The notes below the pieces were generated by a model, which saw nothing but the letters and a program-made list of their open reading frames with translations, was not told where the DNA came from and did not search any database. A program made the translations under genes and the position numbers. A DNA stretch of 64,000 nt from an uncultured Lachnospiraceae bacterium (GTDB lineage Bacteria > Bacillota > Clostridia > Lachnospirales > Lachnospiraceae): assembly GCA_947176505.1 (NCBI GenBank), contig CAMWQW010000015.1, forward strand, positions 38,553 through 102,552, read 5' to 3'. Shown here piece after piece: positions 1-7,920 of this stretch (its first letter is position 1; every line of letters begins with the position of its first letter).

Positions 1-776
1 AGCGAAACAGATATGCGCTTGTCCTGCGTCATGTAGAAGCGAAAGAGGACGAAGTGGATGTCGCACTGGAATTGGAAAAAGAAAAAAGACTCCGGGGTAT
101 CGTTTTTTTGGGCGGACGTTTTACTCATTCGGAAGAAAAACTGGGCAAGCTCAACGTTCCTTTTATATTCAGTACGATCGGAGTCGATATTTCCGACTGG
201 GTCGGCAGAATAGAGTTTTCAAATATTACGGTGGACGATAAGCTGGAGAGTGAGAAGATGACGGAATATCTGCTTAGTCTGGGACATAGGAGGATAGCCT
301 TTATCACAGAAAGCCCAGAGGAATCCATCGGTCGTAGGCGTATCGAAGGTTATCGGAAGGCGTTCATAGAACGCGGGCTGACAGCGCCGGAAGAGCTGAT
401 TTGTTATGTACAGGAAGAACTGGATCATTTTTCTATGGAAAACGGCTATATTACAACGAAGAAACTGCTGGAATCAAAAGAGAGTGTGACTGCCATTTAT
501 GCGGCATCGGATTCTCTTGCAATCGGTGTATGCAGGGCTGTGCTTGAAGCAGGAAAGCGCATACCCGAAGATATTTCGGTAGCCGGATACGATGGCATAG
601 AATTGGGAGAGTATTATAATCCGAAGCTTACCACAATTAAGCAGCCGGTAGAAGAAATGGCGAAGAAGACCATCCGCGTCCTGCTTGATGTGATTGCAGG
701 ACGGGAGGAACATCAGCAGATTATTTTTCCGGCACAGTTGGTAGAGCGGGAGTCTACGGCAGCCATCAAGGAATAA
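1..776 (+). CDS. LacI/GalR-type transcriptional regulator, 5' partial (effector-binding domain)
   Basis: The reading frame is open from the left edge, so this is the C-terminal part of a longer protein whose helix-turn-helix lies outside the window. The visible part (over 250 residues) is the periplasmic-binding-protein-like ligand domain of LacI/GalR repressors. Family signatures seen are RGIVFLGG, the hinge stretch SLGHRRIAFIT, the segment RRIEGYRKAF, ASDSLAIGVCRAVLEAGKRIPEDI (split over two helices) and SVAGYDGIELGEYYNPKLTTI near the end. These proteins bind a small sugar or nucleoside and change affinity for an operator. The effector cannot be read from the sequence, and no sugar genes lie downstream. 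An internal GTG at 54 could be mistaken for a start. Confidence 0.88.
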   Translation, partial: RNRYALVLRHVEAKEDEVDVALELEKEKRLRGIVFLGGRFTHSEEKLGKLNVPFIFSTIGVDISDWVGRIEFSNITVDDKLESEKMTEYLLSLGHRRIAFITESPEESIGRRRIEGYRKAFIERGLTAPEELICYVQEELDHFSMENGYITTKKLLESKESVTAIYAASDSLAIGVCRAVLEAGKRIPEDISVAGYDGIELGEYYNPKLTTIKQPVEEMAKKTIRVLLDVIAGREEHQQIIFPAQLVERESTAAIKE

Positions 777-832
777 TAAACAATAACGTGATGATTATAA
801 GGTGGCTTAATATACCGCCTATATGGTAAAAG

Positions 833-1324
833 CTAAAAGACCCGGCGGCTTAGATTGGAATTGTGATAGGACGGGTCATTGGTAATATCTTGATCAAACC
901 AGTCAAGCGGTACAAACGCGTTAGCAATGTCCTTGGAAGGAAACTCTACTTCGGCGATAATAAGAGGTGCAAAAGGAGCCTCGAAGATGTCCAATTCTAC
1001 GCATAGACTAATTTGGTCAACAGATTCCTTATATTCTGACGCAAATGTCGGCTGTTCAATCGGTATGACATAGCGTCTCTTGGAAATCACATTTCCGTCC
1101 GCTTTTTCTCTTAGATGATAGTAGGAAGTCTTATTTAGCGGGAGATTATACTCTTCTCTTGCAAGGAGTCCTTTCCCTTTATAAGTCATATAGTACGCAT
1201 CGTCCTGTCTGCGTACTCTGACAACCGGGTCAGTATTTAAGTATGCCTGTTCGATGATATGACAGGAGTATTGTTCCAATTGGTCAGGCAGTTTTTTAAT
1301 TGTAAATTTACGTTCGATTTCCAT
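833..1324 (-). CDS. CYTH domain protein (triphosphate tunnel metalloenzyme-like)
   Basis: 163-residue protein beginning MEIERKF, the ExExK signature (Glu2, Glu4, Lys6) of the CYTH superfamily. Alternating basic and acidic beta strands follow: VRVRRQDD, YYMTYKGKG, SKRRYVIP, CVELDIFE and IIAEVEFPS, the pattern of a tunnel that binds a triphosphate and divalent metals. Members include inorganic triphosphatases, thiamine triphosphatases and class IV adenylate cyclases; which activity applies here cannot be told. A Shine-Dalgarno AGGAGG lies 16 bases before the ATG, longer than usual, but there is an in-frame stop between them, so this start is the only sensible one. The gene is monocistronic and convergent with the LacI-type gene. 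Confidence 0.85.
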   Translation of the reverse strand: MEIERKFTIKKLPDQLEQYSCHIIEQAYLNTDPVVRVRRQDDAYYMTYKGKGLLAREEYNLPLNKTSYYHLREKADGNVISKRRYVIPIEQPTFASEYKESVDQISLCVELDIFEAPFAPLIIAEVEFPSKDIANAFVPLDWFDQDITNDPSYHNSNLSRRVF

Positions 1325-1364
1325 AGTTGGCGTCTTTCAACCTCCTTTGTAAATATGTAAATAT

Positions 1365-1392
1365 ATTATAGAAGGTTTTCGTGACAGTGTAA
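1365..1392 (-). promoter_or_regulatory. Promoter of the CYTH gene; rest of the 1325-1641 gap
   Basis: On the minus strand TTACAC (1387-1392) and a perfect TATAAT (1365-1370) are 16 bases apart, giving a start about 35 bases before the gene. The remainder of the gap up to 1641 is AT-rich. I see no convincing gene, RNA or terminator in it. Confidence 0.5.
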
Positions 1393-1641
1393 AGGCTTAT
1401 TCGTTTGTCAAAGTGCTACAAAACGTACGATAAAACGTTGCGTTGAAGTTTAAACCACGGTATTTTTGCGGTTGCTTTCCCGAATAACACGTTTTATAAT
1501 ATTCATATAGGTAAAATAAGACGATATAAGGTGAAAAATTGATTTTTTAGCTGCGAGTGTTGTGCCGATGCTGACAGCATCTTGGCTTACAAACTTGCCG
1601 GCTGAGAAAAGAGCATAATTATGAACATGGAGGAGGAACAC

Positions 1642-2187
1642 ATGAGTAAAGCGGCAGTTTTTTTCGGAACGGGATATGAGGAAATCGAGGCATTAACGGT
1701 AGTTGATATTCTACGCAGAGCGGGAGTGGAGACAACGATGGTCTCTATTACGGATGAAAAGAGCGTGACAGGGTCCCATGATATTAAGGTGGAGATGGAC
1801 GCGCATATTAATGAAATTGATTTTAAAGAAATTGACGTGATTGTACTGCCGGGCGGTATGGCGGGTACGAAAAATCTTGAGGCTTGCGAGAGCTTAATGG
1901 CGCAGGTCGATGCCTTTGCATCACAGAACAAAATTGTGGCAGCAATCTGTGCGGCACCAAGTATCTTGGGACACAGAGGAATTCTGCGCGGCAGGAAGGC
2001 ATGTTCTTATCCTACTTTCGAGAGTCATCTGGAAGGTGCGCAGGTGCAGGAGCAGCCAGCAGTGACAGACGGTAATATTATTACGGGACGCGGCATGGGT
2101 GCGGCGATACCGTTCGGACTGGCTATCTTAGAGAAACTGCAGGGAAAAGAGGCGGCGCAGAAGATGGCAGAGACGATAGTTTATTAA
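1642..2187 (+). CDS. DJ-1/PfpI family protein (YajL/ThiJ-like)
   Basis: 181-residue protein of the DJ-1 branch of the class I glutamine amidotransferase-like superfamily. The nucleophile elbow AAICAAPSILG holds Cys103, and the partner acidic residue is Glu16 in GYEEIEALT. The strand-turn VLPGGMAGTKNLE is also typical, as is the late segment TGRGMGAAIPFGL. Family members act on glyoxal-type aldehydes or protect proteins from oxidative or glycation damage; the specific activity here is inferred only at family level. I chose the ATG at 1642 because GGAGGAGG sits just upstream of it; an in-frame ATG at 1621 would add seven residues and would place the ribosome binding site inside the coding region. 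Confidence 0.88.
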   Translation: MSKAAVFFGTGYEEIEALTVVDILRRAGVETTMVSITDEKSVTGSHDIKVEMDAHINEIDFKEIDVIVLPGGMAGTKNLEACESLMAQVDAFASQNKIVAAICAAPSILGHRGILRGRKACSYPTFESHLEGAQVQEQPAVTDGNIITGRGMGAAIPFGLAILEKLQGKEAAQKMAETIVY

Positions 2188-2248
2188 ATCAAAATGCTTC
2201 CAAAACTTACCATAATATTTTCATTTTATCCGAACATACTAACATCAA

Positions 2249-2418
2249 GATAAGCGATAAAGTGAACGCTTTTACAGACAACAGGATTCGGTTACGAATC
2301 TCCGCACTGACAAGACAAAGTATTGACAGTACGGAAGTCTCTGGGATAAGCGTGAAACGACAGCGCTTATCTCAATAATATAGATAACAGAATGATATTC
2401 ATGCAAATGAAATCATTC
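2249..2418 (+). promoter_or_regulatory. Structured leader before the spore protein gene
   Basis: The gap holds a hairpin with 10-bp arms (2343-2352 and 2364-2373, one G-T pair). The 8-mer GATAAGCG in its left arm also occurs at 2249-2256, so the right arm could pair with either copy. A second, smaller hairpin (2390-2396 with 2412-2418) ends about 11 bases before the Shine-Dalgarno. CATACTA at 2235-2241 fits the sporulation sigma-G -10 consensus, but no clear -35 was found, so the promoter call is weak. Confidence 0.3.
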
Positions 2419-2441
2419 AAAGTATTTCGGAGGTGAAAGAA

Positions 2442-2642
2442 ATGGCAAGCAACAAGACTAATAGAGTAGAAGTTCCTGAAGCTAAGGCAGCTATGGATCG
2501 TTTCAAGACAGAGGTTGCATCTGAGTTAGGTGTAAACTTGAAAGAGGGTTACAATGGTGACCTCACATCCAAAGAGGCTGGTTCTATCGGTGGCGAGATG
2601 GTTCGTAGAATGATCAAGAGTCAGGAAGAGCAGATGAAATAA
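2442..2642 (+). CDS. Alpha/beta-type small acid-soluble spore protein (SASP)
   Basis: 66-residue protein that would coat DNA inside the dormant spore, protecting it from UV and heat, and be degraded on germination. The family core is nearly complete: AAMDRFKTEVASELGV contains the germination protease (GPR) site, with cleavage expected between Glu and Val in TEVASE. It is followed by NLKEGYNGDLTSKEAGSIGG and MVRRMIKSQEEQ. Start chosen at the ATG at 2442, seven bases after GGAGG; an upstream in-frame GTG at 2433 overlaps that ribosome binding site and is rejected. It is a single gene with its own terminator. In this family, expression is in the forespore. Confidence 0.95.
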   Translation: MASNKTNRVEVPEAKAAMDRFKTEVASELGVNLKEGYNGDLTSKEAGSIGGEMVRRMIKSQEEQMK

Positions 2643-2666
2643 GCTTAAGGACAGCTAAAAAGAATG

Positions 2667-2698
2667 ACCCGTCTGAATATTCAGGCGGGTTGTTTTTT
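2667..2698 (+). terminator. Rho-independent terminator of the SASP gene
   Basis: Arms ACCCGTCTGAA and TTCAGGCGGGT (one G-T pair) with a two-base loop, followed by a T-rich tract. The tract also contains the probable -35 element of the next promoter. Confidence 0.9.
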
Positions 2699-2718
2699 GG
2701 GTATAAATCATGTATACT
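2690..2718 (+). promoter_or_regulatory. Promoter of the 2.7-kb structured RNA
   Basis: TTGTTT (2690-2695), a 17-base spacer and TATACT (2713-2718). The -35 lies inside the T tract of the preceding terminator. Confidence 0.5.
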
Positions 2719-2723
2719 ACATT

Positions 2724-2957
2724 GTAGGTTACCTGAAAGTGAAACTTGTACAGTGACTTATGCGGTCAATAGACGCGGAAATATCTGTGCGACATGACTG
2801 ACGGGATACCGCAAATTGATAGATTCTGACGTTCAAAGAGTGTTTCGCCTGCTTTGGCAAGATATTTGTCCGAGGATGAACACTGCTGAGAGGAAAGGCT
2901 CGCTAAGATGTATAAGAATGACGGATGGAGTGCGCCTTAACAGGTGCATTTTTGTTT
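2724..2957 (+). ncRNA. Structured leader RNA or small RNA of unknown class upstream of an ABC transporter
   Basis: About 230 bases without a convincing reading frame, bounded by a promoter and an intrinsic terminator (TGCGCC 2931-2936 paired with GGTGCA 2943-2948, then TTTTTG). Internal pairings visible by eye are TGCGGT (2761-2766) with ACCGCA (2808-2813) and AGTGTT (2839-2844) with AACACT (2879-2884), the latter enclosing a GCC/GGC hairpin. The terminator ends about 50 bases before a transporter lipoprotein gene, which suits transcription attenuation by a riboswitch, but a free-standing small RNA is equally possible. I looked for the conserved boxes of the TPP, cobalamin, SAM, FMN, lysine, glycine and guanidine-I classes and did not find them. 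Confidence 0.42.
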
Positions 2958-3009
2958 GTTAAATATAAATTGATATCTGGGTGCCCGTCAGATAAAAAGG
3001 AGGATCAGT

Positions 3010-4182
3010 ATGAGAAAAAAAGCAGCGGCAATGGTAATGGGAGTTGTGATATCTTTGGCATTGCTGACCGGATGCGGTACGGGAACGCAGGGAGGCTCCC
3101 AAGATAACAATGCGGAGACTGGGAACGCGCAGGCGGCAGTTGCGGATGAGCCTGTGGAAGATGTGAATGCGCAGGAAACGGTCACGACGGATGAAACTGC
3201 GGAAGATGCAAATACGCAGGCGGCAGGCACGAGTGAGGCAGAGGAGACTCAAAGTGAGGATGATGTCACAATAAGAATCGGGTCTTTGAAGGGTCCTACT
3301 TCTATGGGACTTGTCTATCTGATGGATCAGGCAGATAAAGGTGAAGCGGCGCAGCAGTATGAATTTACGATGACAGCGGCAGCGGATGAACTGCTTCCGT
3401 CCATGATTTCGGGTGATTTGGACATTGTCTTGGTTCCGGCTAATGTGGCGAGTGTGCTTTATAATAAGACAGAGGGTGGCGTGTCGGTGATAGATATCAA
3501 TACGCTGGGAGTGCTTTATATGGTGTCCGGCGATAATACGATAAAGGGCATGGAAGATTTAAAAGGAAAAACTGTTTACCTGACCGGTAAAGGAACGACT
3601 CCGGATTATGTATTGCACTACTTACTAAAAGAAAACGGACTGACGGAATCGGACGTGACGCTCCAATATAAATCGGAGGCGACGGAGGTTGCGGCAGTGC
3701 TCACCGAAAACCCGGAAGCAATCGGTGTATTACCGCAGCCTTTCGTGACAGCGGCATGCGCACAGAATGAAAACCTTGCGGTAGTGATGGACTTGACCGA
3801 GCAGTGGGATGTTGTGCAGGAGAAGAATGGGAGCGGACAGGACGGAACAAAGAGCCAGCTTGTGACCGGTGTGACAGTGGTGCGAAATACTTTTTTGGAA
3901 GAGCATAAGACAGCAGTGGATAAATTTTTGGAAGAACATGCAGCCAGTGCGGCATATGCGAATGAACATGTGGAAGAGGCAGCCGAACTGGTGGCGGCGG
4001 CAGGTATCATCGAGAAGGCGCCGGTGGCAGTGAAGGCGATGCCTAAGTGTAATATCACATATATTGATGGAGGCGATATGATGAACGCCTTAGAAGGATA
4101 TTTGTCAGTGTTGTGTGAGCAGGATGCGGCTTCCGTGGGTGGTGGTCTTCCGGGAGAAGATTTTTACTATATTAATGAGTGA
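3010..4182 (+). CDS. ABC transporter substrate-binding lipoprotein (NMT1/SsuA-like)
   Basis: 390-residue exported lipoprotein. The signal peptide MRKKAAAMVMGVVISLALL is followed by the lipobox LTGC, so Cys22 would be lipidated and the protein anchored outside the membrane. Residues about 25-80 form an acidic, Ala/Asn/Glu/Thr-rich linker. The rest is a periplasmic-binding-protein fold of the NMT1/SsuA type, beginning IRIGSLKGPTSMGLVYL and with GDLDIVLVPANVASVLY and LKGKTVYLTGKGTTPDYVL. Families with this fold carry sulfonates, nitrate-like ions, thiamine precursors or other small nitrogen compounds; the ligand is unknown here. Start supported by AAGGAGGA upstream. It is followed 18 bases later by the matching permease-ATPase gene. 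Confidence 0.88.
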   Translation: MRKKAAAMVMGVVISLALLTGCGTGTQGGSQDNNAETGNAQAAVADEPVEDVNAQETVTTDETAEDANTQAAGTSEAEETQSEDDVTIRIGSLKGPTSMGLVYLMDQADKGEAAQQYEFTMTAAADELLPSMISGDLDIVLVPANVASVLYNKTEGGVSVIDINTLGVLYMVSGDNTIKGMEDLKGKTVYLTGKGTTPDYVLHYLLKENGLTESDVTLQYKSEATEVAAVLTENPEAIGVLPQPFVTAACAQNENLAVVMDLTEQWDVVQEKNGSGQDGTKSQLVTGVTVVRNTFLEEHKTAVDKFLEEHAASAAYANEHVEEAAELVAAAGIIEKAPVAVKAMPKCNITYIDGGDMMNALEGYLSVLCEQDAASVGGGLPGEDFYYINE

Positions 4183-4200
4183 TGAGATAAGGAGTAAGGC

Positions 4201-5712
4201 GTGGAACATACTATGCGTAAACAGATGAAAAAAGCGGTTATCATATTGTTTTGGCTGATCGTCTGGCAGATAGCGGCGGTTTGTATTGACAATCATATTC
4301 TTTTGGTGGGACCGGTGCAGGTTCTGAATGCCTTTGCGCATAATGTGATACAGCCGGACTTTTTTAAAATAGTTATTCACTCATTTGCAAGGATCGGGCT
4401 GGGATTTTTCCTAGCCCTTTTTGCCGGACTGATGTTGGGAACGATGGGGTATCGGTTCCGGATTGTGGAAGAAATATTGGCGCCTGCGATACAGGCGGTT
4501 AAATCTATTCCGGTCGCATCTTTTGTGGTGCTTCTCCTAATATGGTTCGGTTCGCAAAGACTGTCCTTTTTCATCAGTTTTCTGATTGTGTTTCCGAATG
4601 TCTATGTGAATATGATTGCGGGACTGAAAAGTGCGGATATTAAATTGTTGGAGATGGCGCAGGTGTTTGGTATCGGGAGGGCGAAACGCTTCTTCTATAT
4701 TTACAGACCGGCAGTTATGCCGTATTTGAACAGTTGTCTGAAAATATCGCTGGGTATGAGCTGGAAGTCCGGTGTTGCGGCAGAGGTGATTGGGCTTCCG
4801 GATTACTCGATGGGTGAGAGACTCTATATGTCGAAGATTTATCTGGATACCGCCGGATTGCTTGCGTGGACGTTTACAATCATTCTGGTCAGTTTCCTAT
4901 TCGAAAAGGCGGTGCTTAAGCTGATAAAAATCTTTGCGGATTGGAAGCCTTATCCAAGAACTTATTCAAGAATCCGCACGGAGCGGTGCAATGTGCGGGG
5001 AGAAAAAGTGAAGTACGGTAAGATGCGGTATCATCCGGCAGATACCGGAACGGACATGTATCGTAAAGCCGATGGCAAGACGGGGCAAGAGACAAAAAAG
5101 GATATGATTCAGGTACAAAAGGTAGATAAATTTTATACCACGCTTCCGGTGTTGCAGAATTTCAACATGTCTCTGGTAAAAGGACAGCGTTATCTTCTGA
5201 TGGCGCCGTCGGGCGGCGGAAAGACGACACTGCTTAAGATTTTGATCGGATTGGAGAATGTCAATCAAGGTGAGATTACCGGTATGCCGGAACATATCGG
5301 TATGGTTTTTCAGGAAGACAGGCTTTGCGAAGAATATGATGTTATCTGTAATATTATGCTGGGAATGACCGGATGGCTGTCGGGTAAGTCTGAAGCTGTG
5401 CTGTGTCGTGAAGTGGCAGGGATCATAGAATATGTCAGACAAGAAGCGGTTCGGATTCTTCCGGAGGAGTGTTTGACCAAACAAGTCAACGAATTGAGCG
5501 GTGGTATGCGGAGACGTGCAGCACTCCTGAGGGCAGTGATGTCCTTCTCGGATATGCTGATTCTCGACGAGCCGTTTGTAGGACTGGACGAAGAAAACCG
5601 TCTTCGCTGTGCGCAATATCTGATGGAGAATCTTAGGGGAAGAACTCTGCTGGTCACGACTCACCGGGAGGACGATGTGGAATTGCTGCGGGGAATCAAA
5701 ATAACACTGTAA
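4201..5712 (+). CDS. ABC transporter permease-ATPase fusion (SsuC-SsuB type)
   Basis: 503-residue protein joining two subunits that are normally separate. Residues 1-250 are a SsuC/TauC-like permease with about six membrane segments and the cytoplasmic coupling loop EMAQVFGIGRAKRFFYIYRP. A charged linker of about 50 residues follows. Residues about 302-503 are an ABC ATPase with Walker A APSGGGKTT (335-343), signature LSGGMRRR, Walker B MLILDEPF and the switch His in TTHRED. Start is GTG at 4201 after AAGGAG. It forms an operon with the upstream lipoprotein gene and would import its ligand at the cost of ATP. The ATPase half is short, with a compact helical domain. The continuous frame argues against a sequencing artefact. 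Confidence 0.88.
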   Translation: MEHTMRKQMKKAVIILFWLIVWQIAAVCIDNHILLVGPVQVLNAFAHNVIQPDFFKIVIHSFARIGLGFFLALFAGLMLGTMGYRFRIVEEILAPAIQAVKSIPVASFVVLLLIWFGSQRLSFFISFLIVFPNVYVNMIAGLKSADIKLLEMAQVFGIGRAKRFFYIYRPAVMPYLNSCLKISLGMSWKSGVAAEVIGLPDYSMGERLYMSKIYLDTAGLLAWTFTIILVSFLFEKAVLKLIKIFADWKPYPRTYSRIRTERCNVRGEKVKYGKMRYHPADTGTDMYRKADGKTGQETKKDMIQVQKVDKFYTTLPVLQNFNMSLVKGQRYLLMAPSGGGKTTLLKILIGLENVNQGEITGMPEHIGMVFQEDRLCEEYDVICNIMLGMTGWLSGKSEAVLCREVAGIIEYVRQEAVRILPEECLTKQVNELSGGMRRRAALLRAVMSFSDMLILDEPFVGLDEENRLRCAQYLMENLRGRTLLVTTHREDDVELLRGIKITL

Positions 5713-5763
5713 CAGAAATGGCGAAAAAGTGTATTTTTCTGGTGATTTTTATAAATGTTTTGC

Positions 5764-5792
5764 TGGTATTTTCCAATAGTTTATGCTATAAT
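5764..5792 (+). promoter_or_regulatory. Promoter upstream of tig
   Basis: A perfect TATAAT (5787-5792) preceded by TGC forms an extended -10. The -35 (TGGTAT, 5764-5769) is weak. The transcript would have a leader of about 105 bases before the tig start. Confidence 0.5.
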
Positions 5793-5904
5793 GCTTAAAT
5801 GACTGTGACTAGAAGCAAATCAAGGTTACGACCTAGGACTTCGACCGGATACTAATTTAGGAAGAATGTGTGTTGCAGAGGCAGTTTAAGGAGGAAACCA
5901 TACA

Positions 5905-7197
5905 ATGAGTTTACAGGTGGAAAAATTAGAAAAGAACATGGCGAAACTTACGATTGAAGTAGGTGCAGAAGATTTGGAGAAGGCGATTGAGAAGGCTTAT
6001 CAGAAGCAGAAAAAGCAGATTAGCATTCCGGGCTTTCGCAAAGGTAAAGTGCCGCGCCAGATGGTAGAGAAGATGTACGGTAAGGAAGTGTTCTATGAGG
6101 ACGCTGCCAATGAGTTGATTCCGGATGCTTATGATAAGGCATTGGAGGAGTGTACGGAGGATATCGTATCGTCTCCGAAGATTGAAGTGACGCAGATTGA
6201 AGCCGGCAAACCTTTTGTGTTTACCGCCACAGTAGCATTGAAGCCGGAAGTTAAACTGGGTAAATATAAGGGTGTCAAGATTGAGAAGATTGATACACAA
6301 GTCACGGAAGAAGACGTGATGGCAGAAATCGAGAAAGAACGTGAGAAAAGTGCAAGAAACATCACGGTAGAAGACAGACCGGTAAAAGACGGCGATATGA
6401 CAACGCTTGATTTTGAAGGCTTTGTGGACGACGTGGCTTTCGAGGGCGGCAAAGGCGAGAATTATCCGCTGACAATCGGCTCCGGAGCATTTATTCCCGG
6501 ATTTGAGGAGCAGCTTGTAGGCGCTGAGATCGGCAAAGAGGTGGAGGTCAAAGTAACTTTCCCCGAGGATTATCAGGCAGAGAACCTGAAAGGCAAGGAC
6601 GCCGTATTTAAATGTACAATCAAAGAGATTAAGGAAAAAGAGCTTCCCGAGTTAGACGACGAATTTGCAAGTGAAGTATCAGAATTTGAGACACTTGCAG
6701 AATATAAGGAAGATGTGAAGAAGAACTTAACCGAGAAGAAAGAGAAAGACGCTAAGAATGCCAGAGAAGATGCTGCAATCAAGGCGGCTGTAGAAGTTTC
6801 CGAGATGGAGATTCCGGACGCTATGCTTGAGACACAGCAGAGACAGATGGTGGACGAGTTTGCGCAGAGGATTACGATGCAGGGTCTCTCTATGGAACAG
6901 TACTTCCAGTTTACAGGCACCAACTATCAGCAGATGGTAGAACAGGTAAAACCGCAGGCTGAGGAACGCATCAAATCCAGACTGGTGTTGGAAGCAATCG
7001 CTAAGGCTGAGAAGATTGAGGCAACTGAGGAAGACTACGAGAAAGAACTCGAGACTATGGCTGAAGTTTACCAGATGGAACTTGATAAGGTCAAAGAGCT
7101 TATGGGCGAGAGAGAGAAGAAGAATATCATGCAGGATCTGGCAGTCAGAAAAGCTGCTGAGTTTGTAGCGGAGAATGCAAAAGAGAGTAAGAAATAG
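5905..7197 (+). CDS. tig: Trigger factor, ribosome-associated chaperone and prolyl isomerase
   Basis: 430 residues, the usual family length. Trigger factor docks at the ribosome exit tunnel and shields nascent chains. The N-terminal domain holds the ribosome-binding signature GFRKGKVP (43-50). The middle FKBP-like isomerase domain (about 150-240) contains GDMTTLDFEGFVDD and TIGSGAFIPGFEEQLVGAE. The C-terminal helical arms form the substrate cradle. The start is preceded by AAGGAGGA. It heads the quality-control block, followed by clpP and clpX, an order common in Bacillota, and probably shares transcripts with them since no terminator is visible between. Confidence 0.97.
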   Translation: MSLQVEKLEKNMAKLTIEVGAEDLEKAIEKAYQKQKKQISIPGFRKGKVPRQMVEKMYGKEVFYEDAANELIPDAYDKALEECTEDIVSSPKIEVTQIEAGKPFVFTATVALKPEVKLGKYKGVKIEKIDTQVTEEDVMAEIEKEREKSARNITVEDRPVKDGDMTTLDFEGFVDDVAFEGGKGENYPLTIGSGAFIPGFEEQLVGAEIGKEVEVKVTFPEDYQAENLKGKDAVFKCTIKEIKEKELPELDDEFASEVSEFETLAEYKEDVKKNLTEKKEKDAKNAREDAAIKAAVEVSEMEIPDAMLETQQRQMVDEFAQRITMQGLSMEQYFQFTGTNYQQMVEQVKPQAEERIKSRLVLEAIAKAEKIEATEEDYEKELETMAEVYQMELDKVKELMGEREKKNIMQDLAVRKAAEFVAENAKESKK

Positions 7198-7263
7198 GAT
7201 AACTTCATATACTGACTGAGGCGGGGCAGCAGATGACGTTAGTAGAGAAATGGAGGAATTAGT

Positions 7264-7857
7264 ATGGCATTAATACCTTATGTCATTGAGCAGACTTCTA
7301 AGGGAGAGCGCTCTTACGACATCTATTCAAGATTATTAAAAGAGAGAATCATCTTTTTGGGTGAGGAAGTCAACGACGCATCAGCCAGTGTCATTGTGGC
7401 ACAGATGCTGTTCTTGGAGTCTGAGGACCCGGAGAAAGACATTCATTTGTATATCAACAGTCCGGGTGGCGTCATCACGGCAGGTATGGCAATCTATGAT
7501 ACAATGAATTTCATCAAGTGCGATGTGTCTACCGTATGCATCGGTATGGCAGCCAGTATGGGCGCATTCCTTCTGGCAGGCGGTGCAAAGGGTAAAAGAA
7601 TGGCGCTTCCTAACGCGGAAATCATGATTCACCAACCGGCAGGTGGTGCACAAGGGCAGGCGACAGAAATTGAGATTACAGCAAAACATATTCTTGCAAC
7701 GAAAGAGAAAATGGCAAGGATTATGGCTGAGAATACAGGACAGGATTTCGAGGTAATTATGGCTGATACGGAGAGAGATAACTGGAAATCTGCCGAGGAA
7801 GCGCTGCAGTACGGTCTGATTGACCGGATTATCACGAATCACGCCAGTGCCGTCTAG
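7264..7857 (+). CDS. clpP: ATP-dependent Clp protease proteolytic subunit
   Basis: 197 residues. ClpP forms the double-heptamer peptidase chamber fed by ClpX or ClpC. The catalytic triad is visible as Ser98 in GMAASMGAF, His123 in MIHQPAGG and Asp172 in [13 protein letters not shown] (64-70) lines the substrate groove. The N-terminal [20 protein letters not shown] is typical of the axial-loop region. It lies 66 bases after tig and 63 before clpX, consistent with joint expression and with ClpX as its unfoldase partner. Confidence 0.98.
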   Translation: MALIPYVIEQTSKGERSYDIYSRLLKERIIFLGEEVNDASASVIVAQMLFLESEDPEKDIHLYINSPGGVITAGMAIYDTMNFIKCDVSTVCIGMAASMGAFLLAGGAKGKRMALPNAEIMIHQPAGGAQGQATEIEITAKHILATKEKMARIMAENTGQDFEVIMADTERDNWKSAEEALQYGLIDRIITNHASAV

Positions 7858-7920
7858 AAGAATAATAGGATAGAATAATATTTTATAAGAAGATTTTCAT
7901 GCGCAGGAGCGTATGTAGAA

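Noticed and set aside
54-776. Complete small LacI-like gene starting at GTG 54
   Set aside because: The same frame is open to the left edge and the missing N-terminal part includes the DNA-binding domain, so it is a truncated view of a longer gene.
2724-2957. TPP riboswitch, because a CTGAGA-like stretch precedes an NMT1-type transporter
   Set aside because: The second conserved TPP box (ACCTGATCTGG-like) and the P1 flanks are missing.
4966-5664. 232-codon minus-strand frame opposite the ABC ATPase
   Set aside because: It is a shadow of the ATPase coding strand; composition is atypical (rich in His, Arg and Cys) and no domain is visible.
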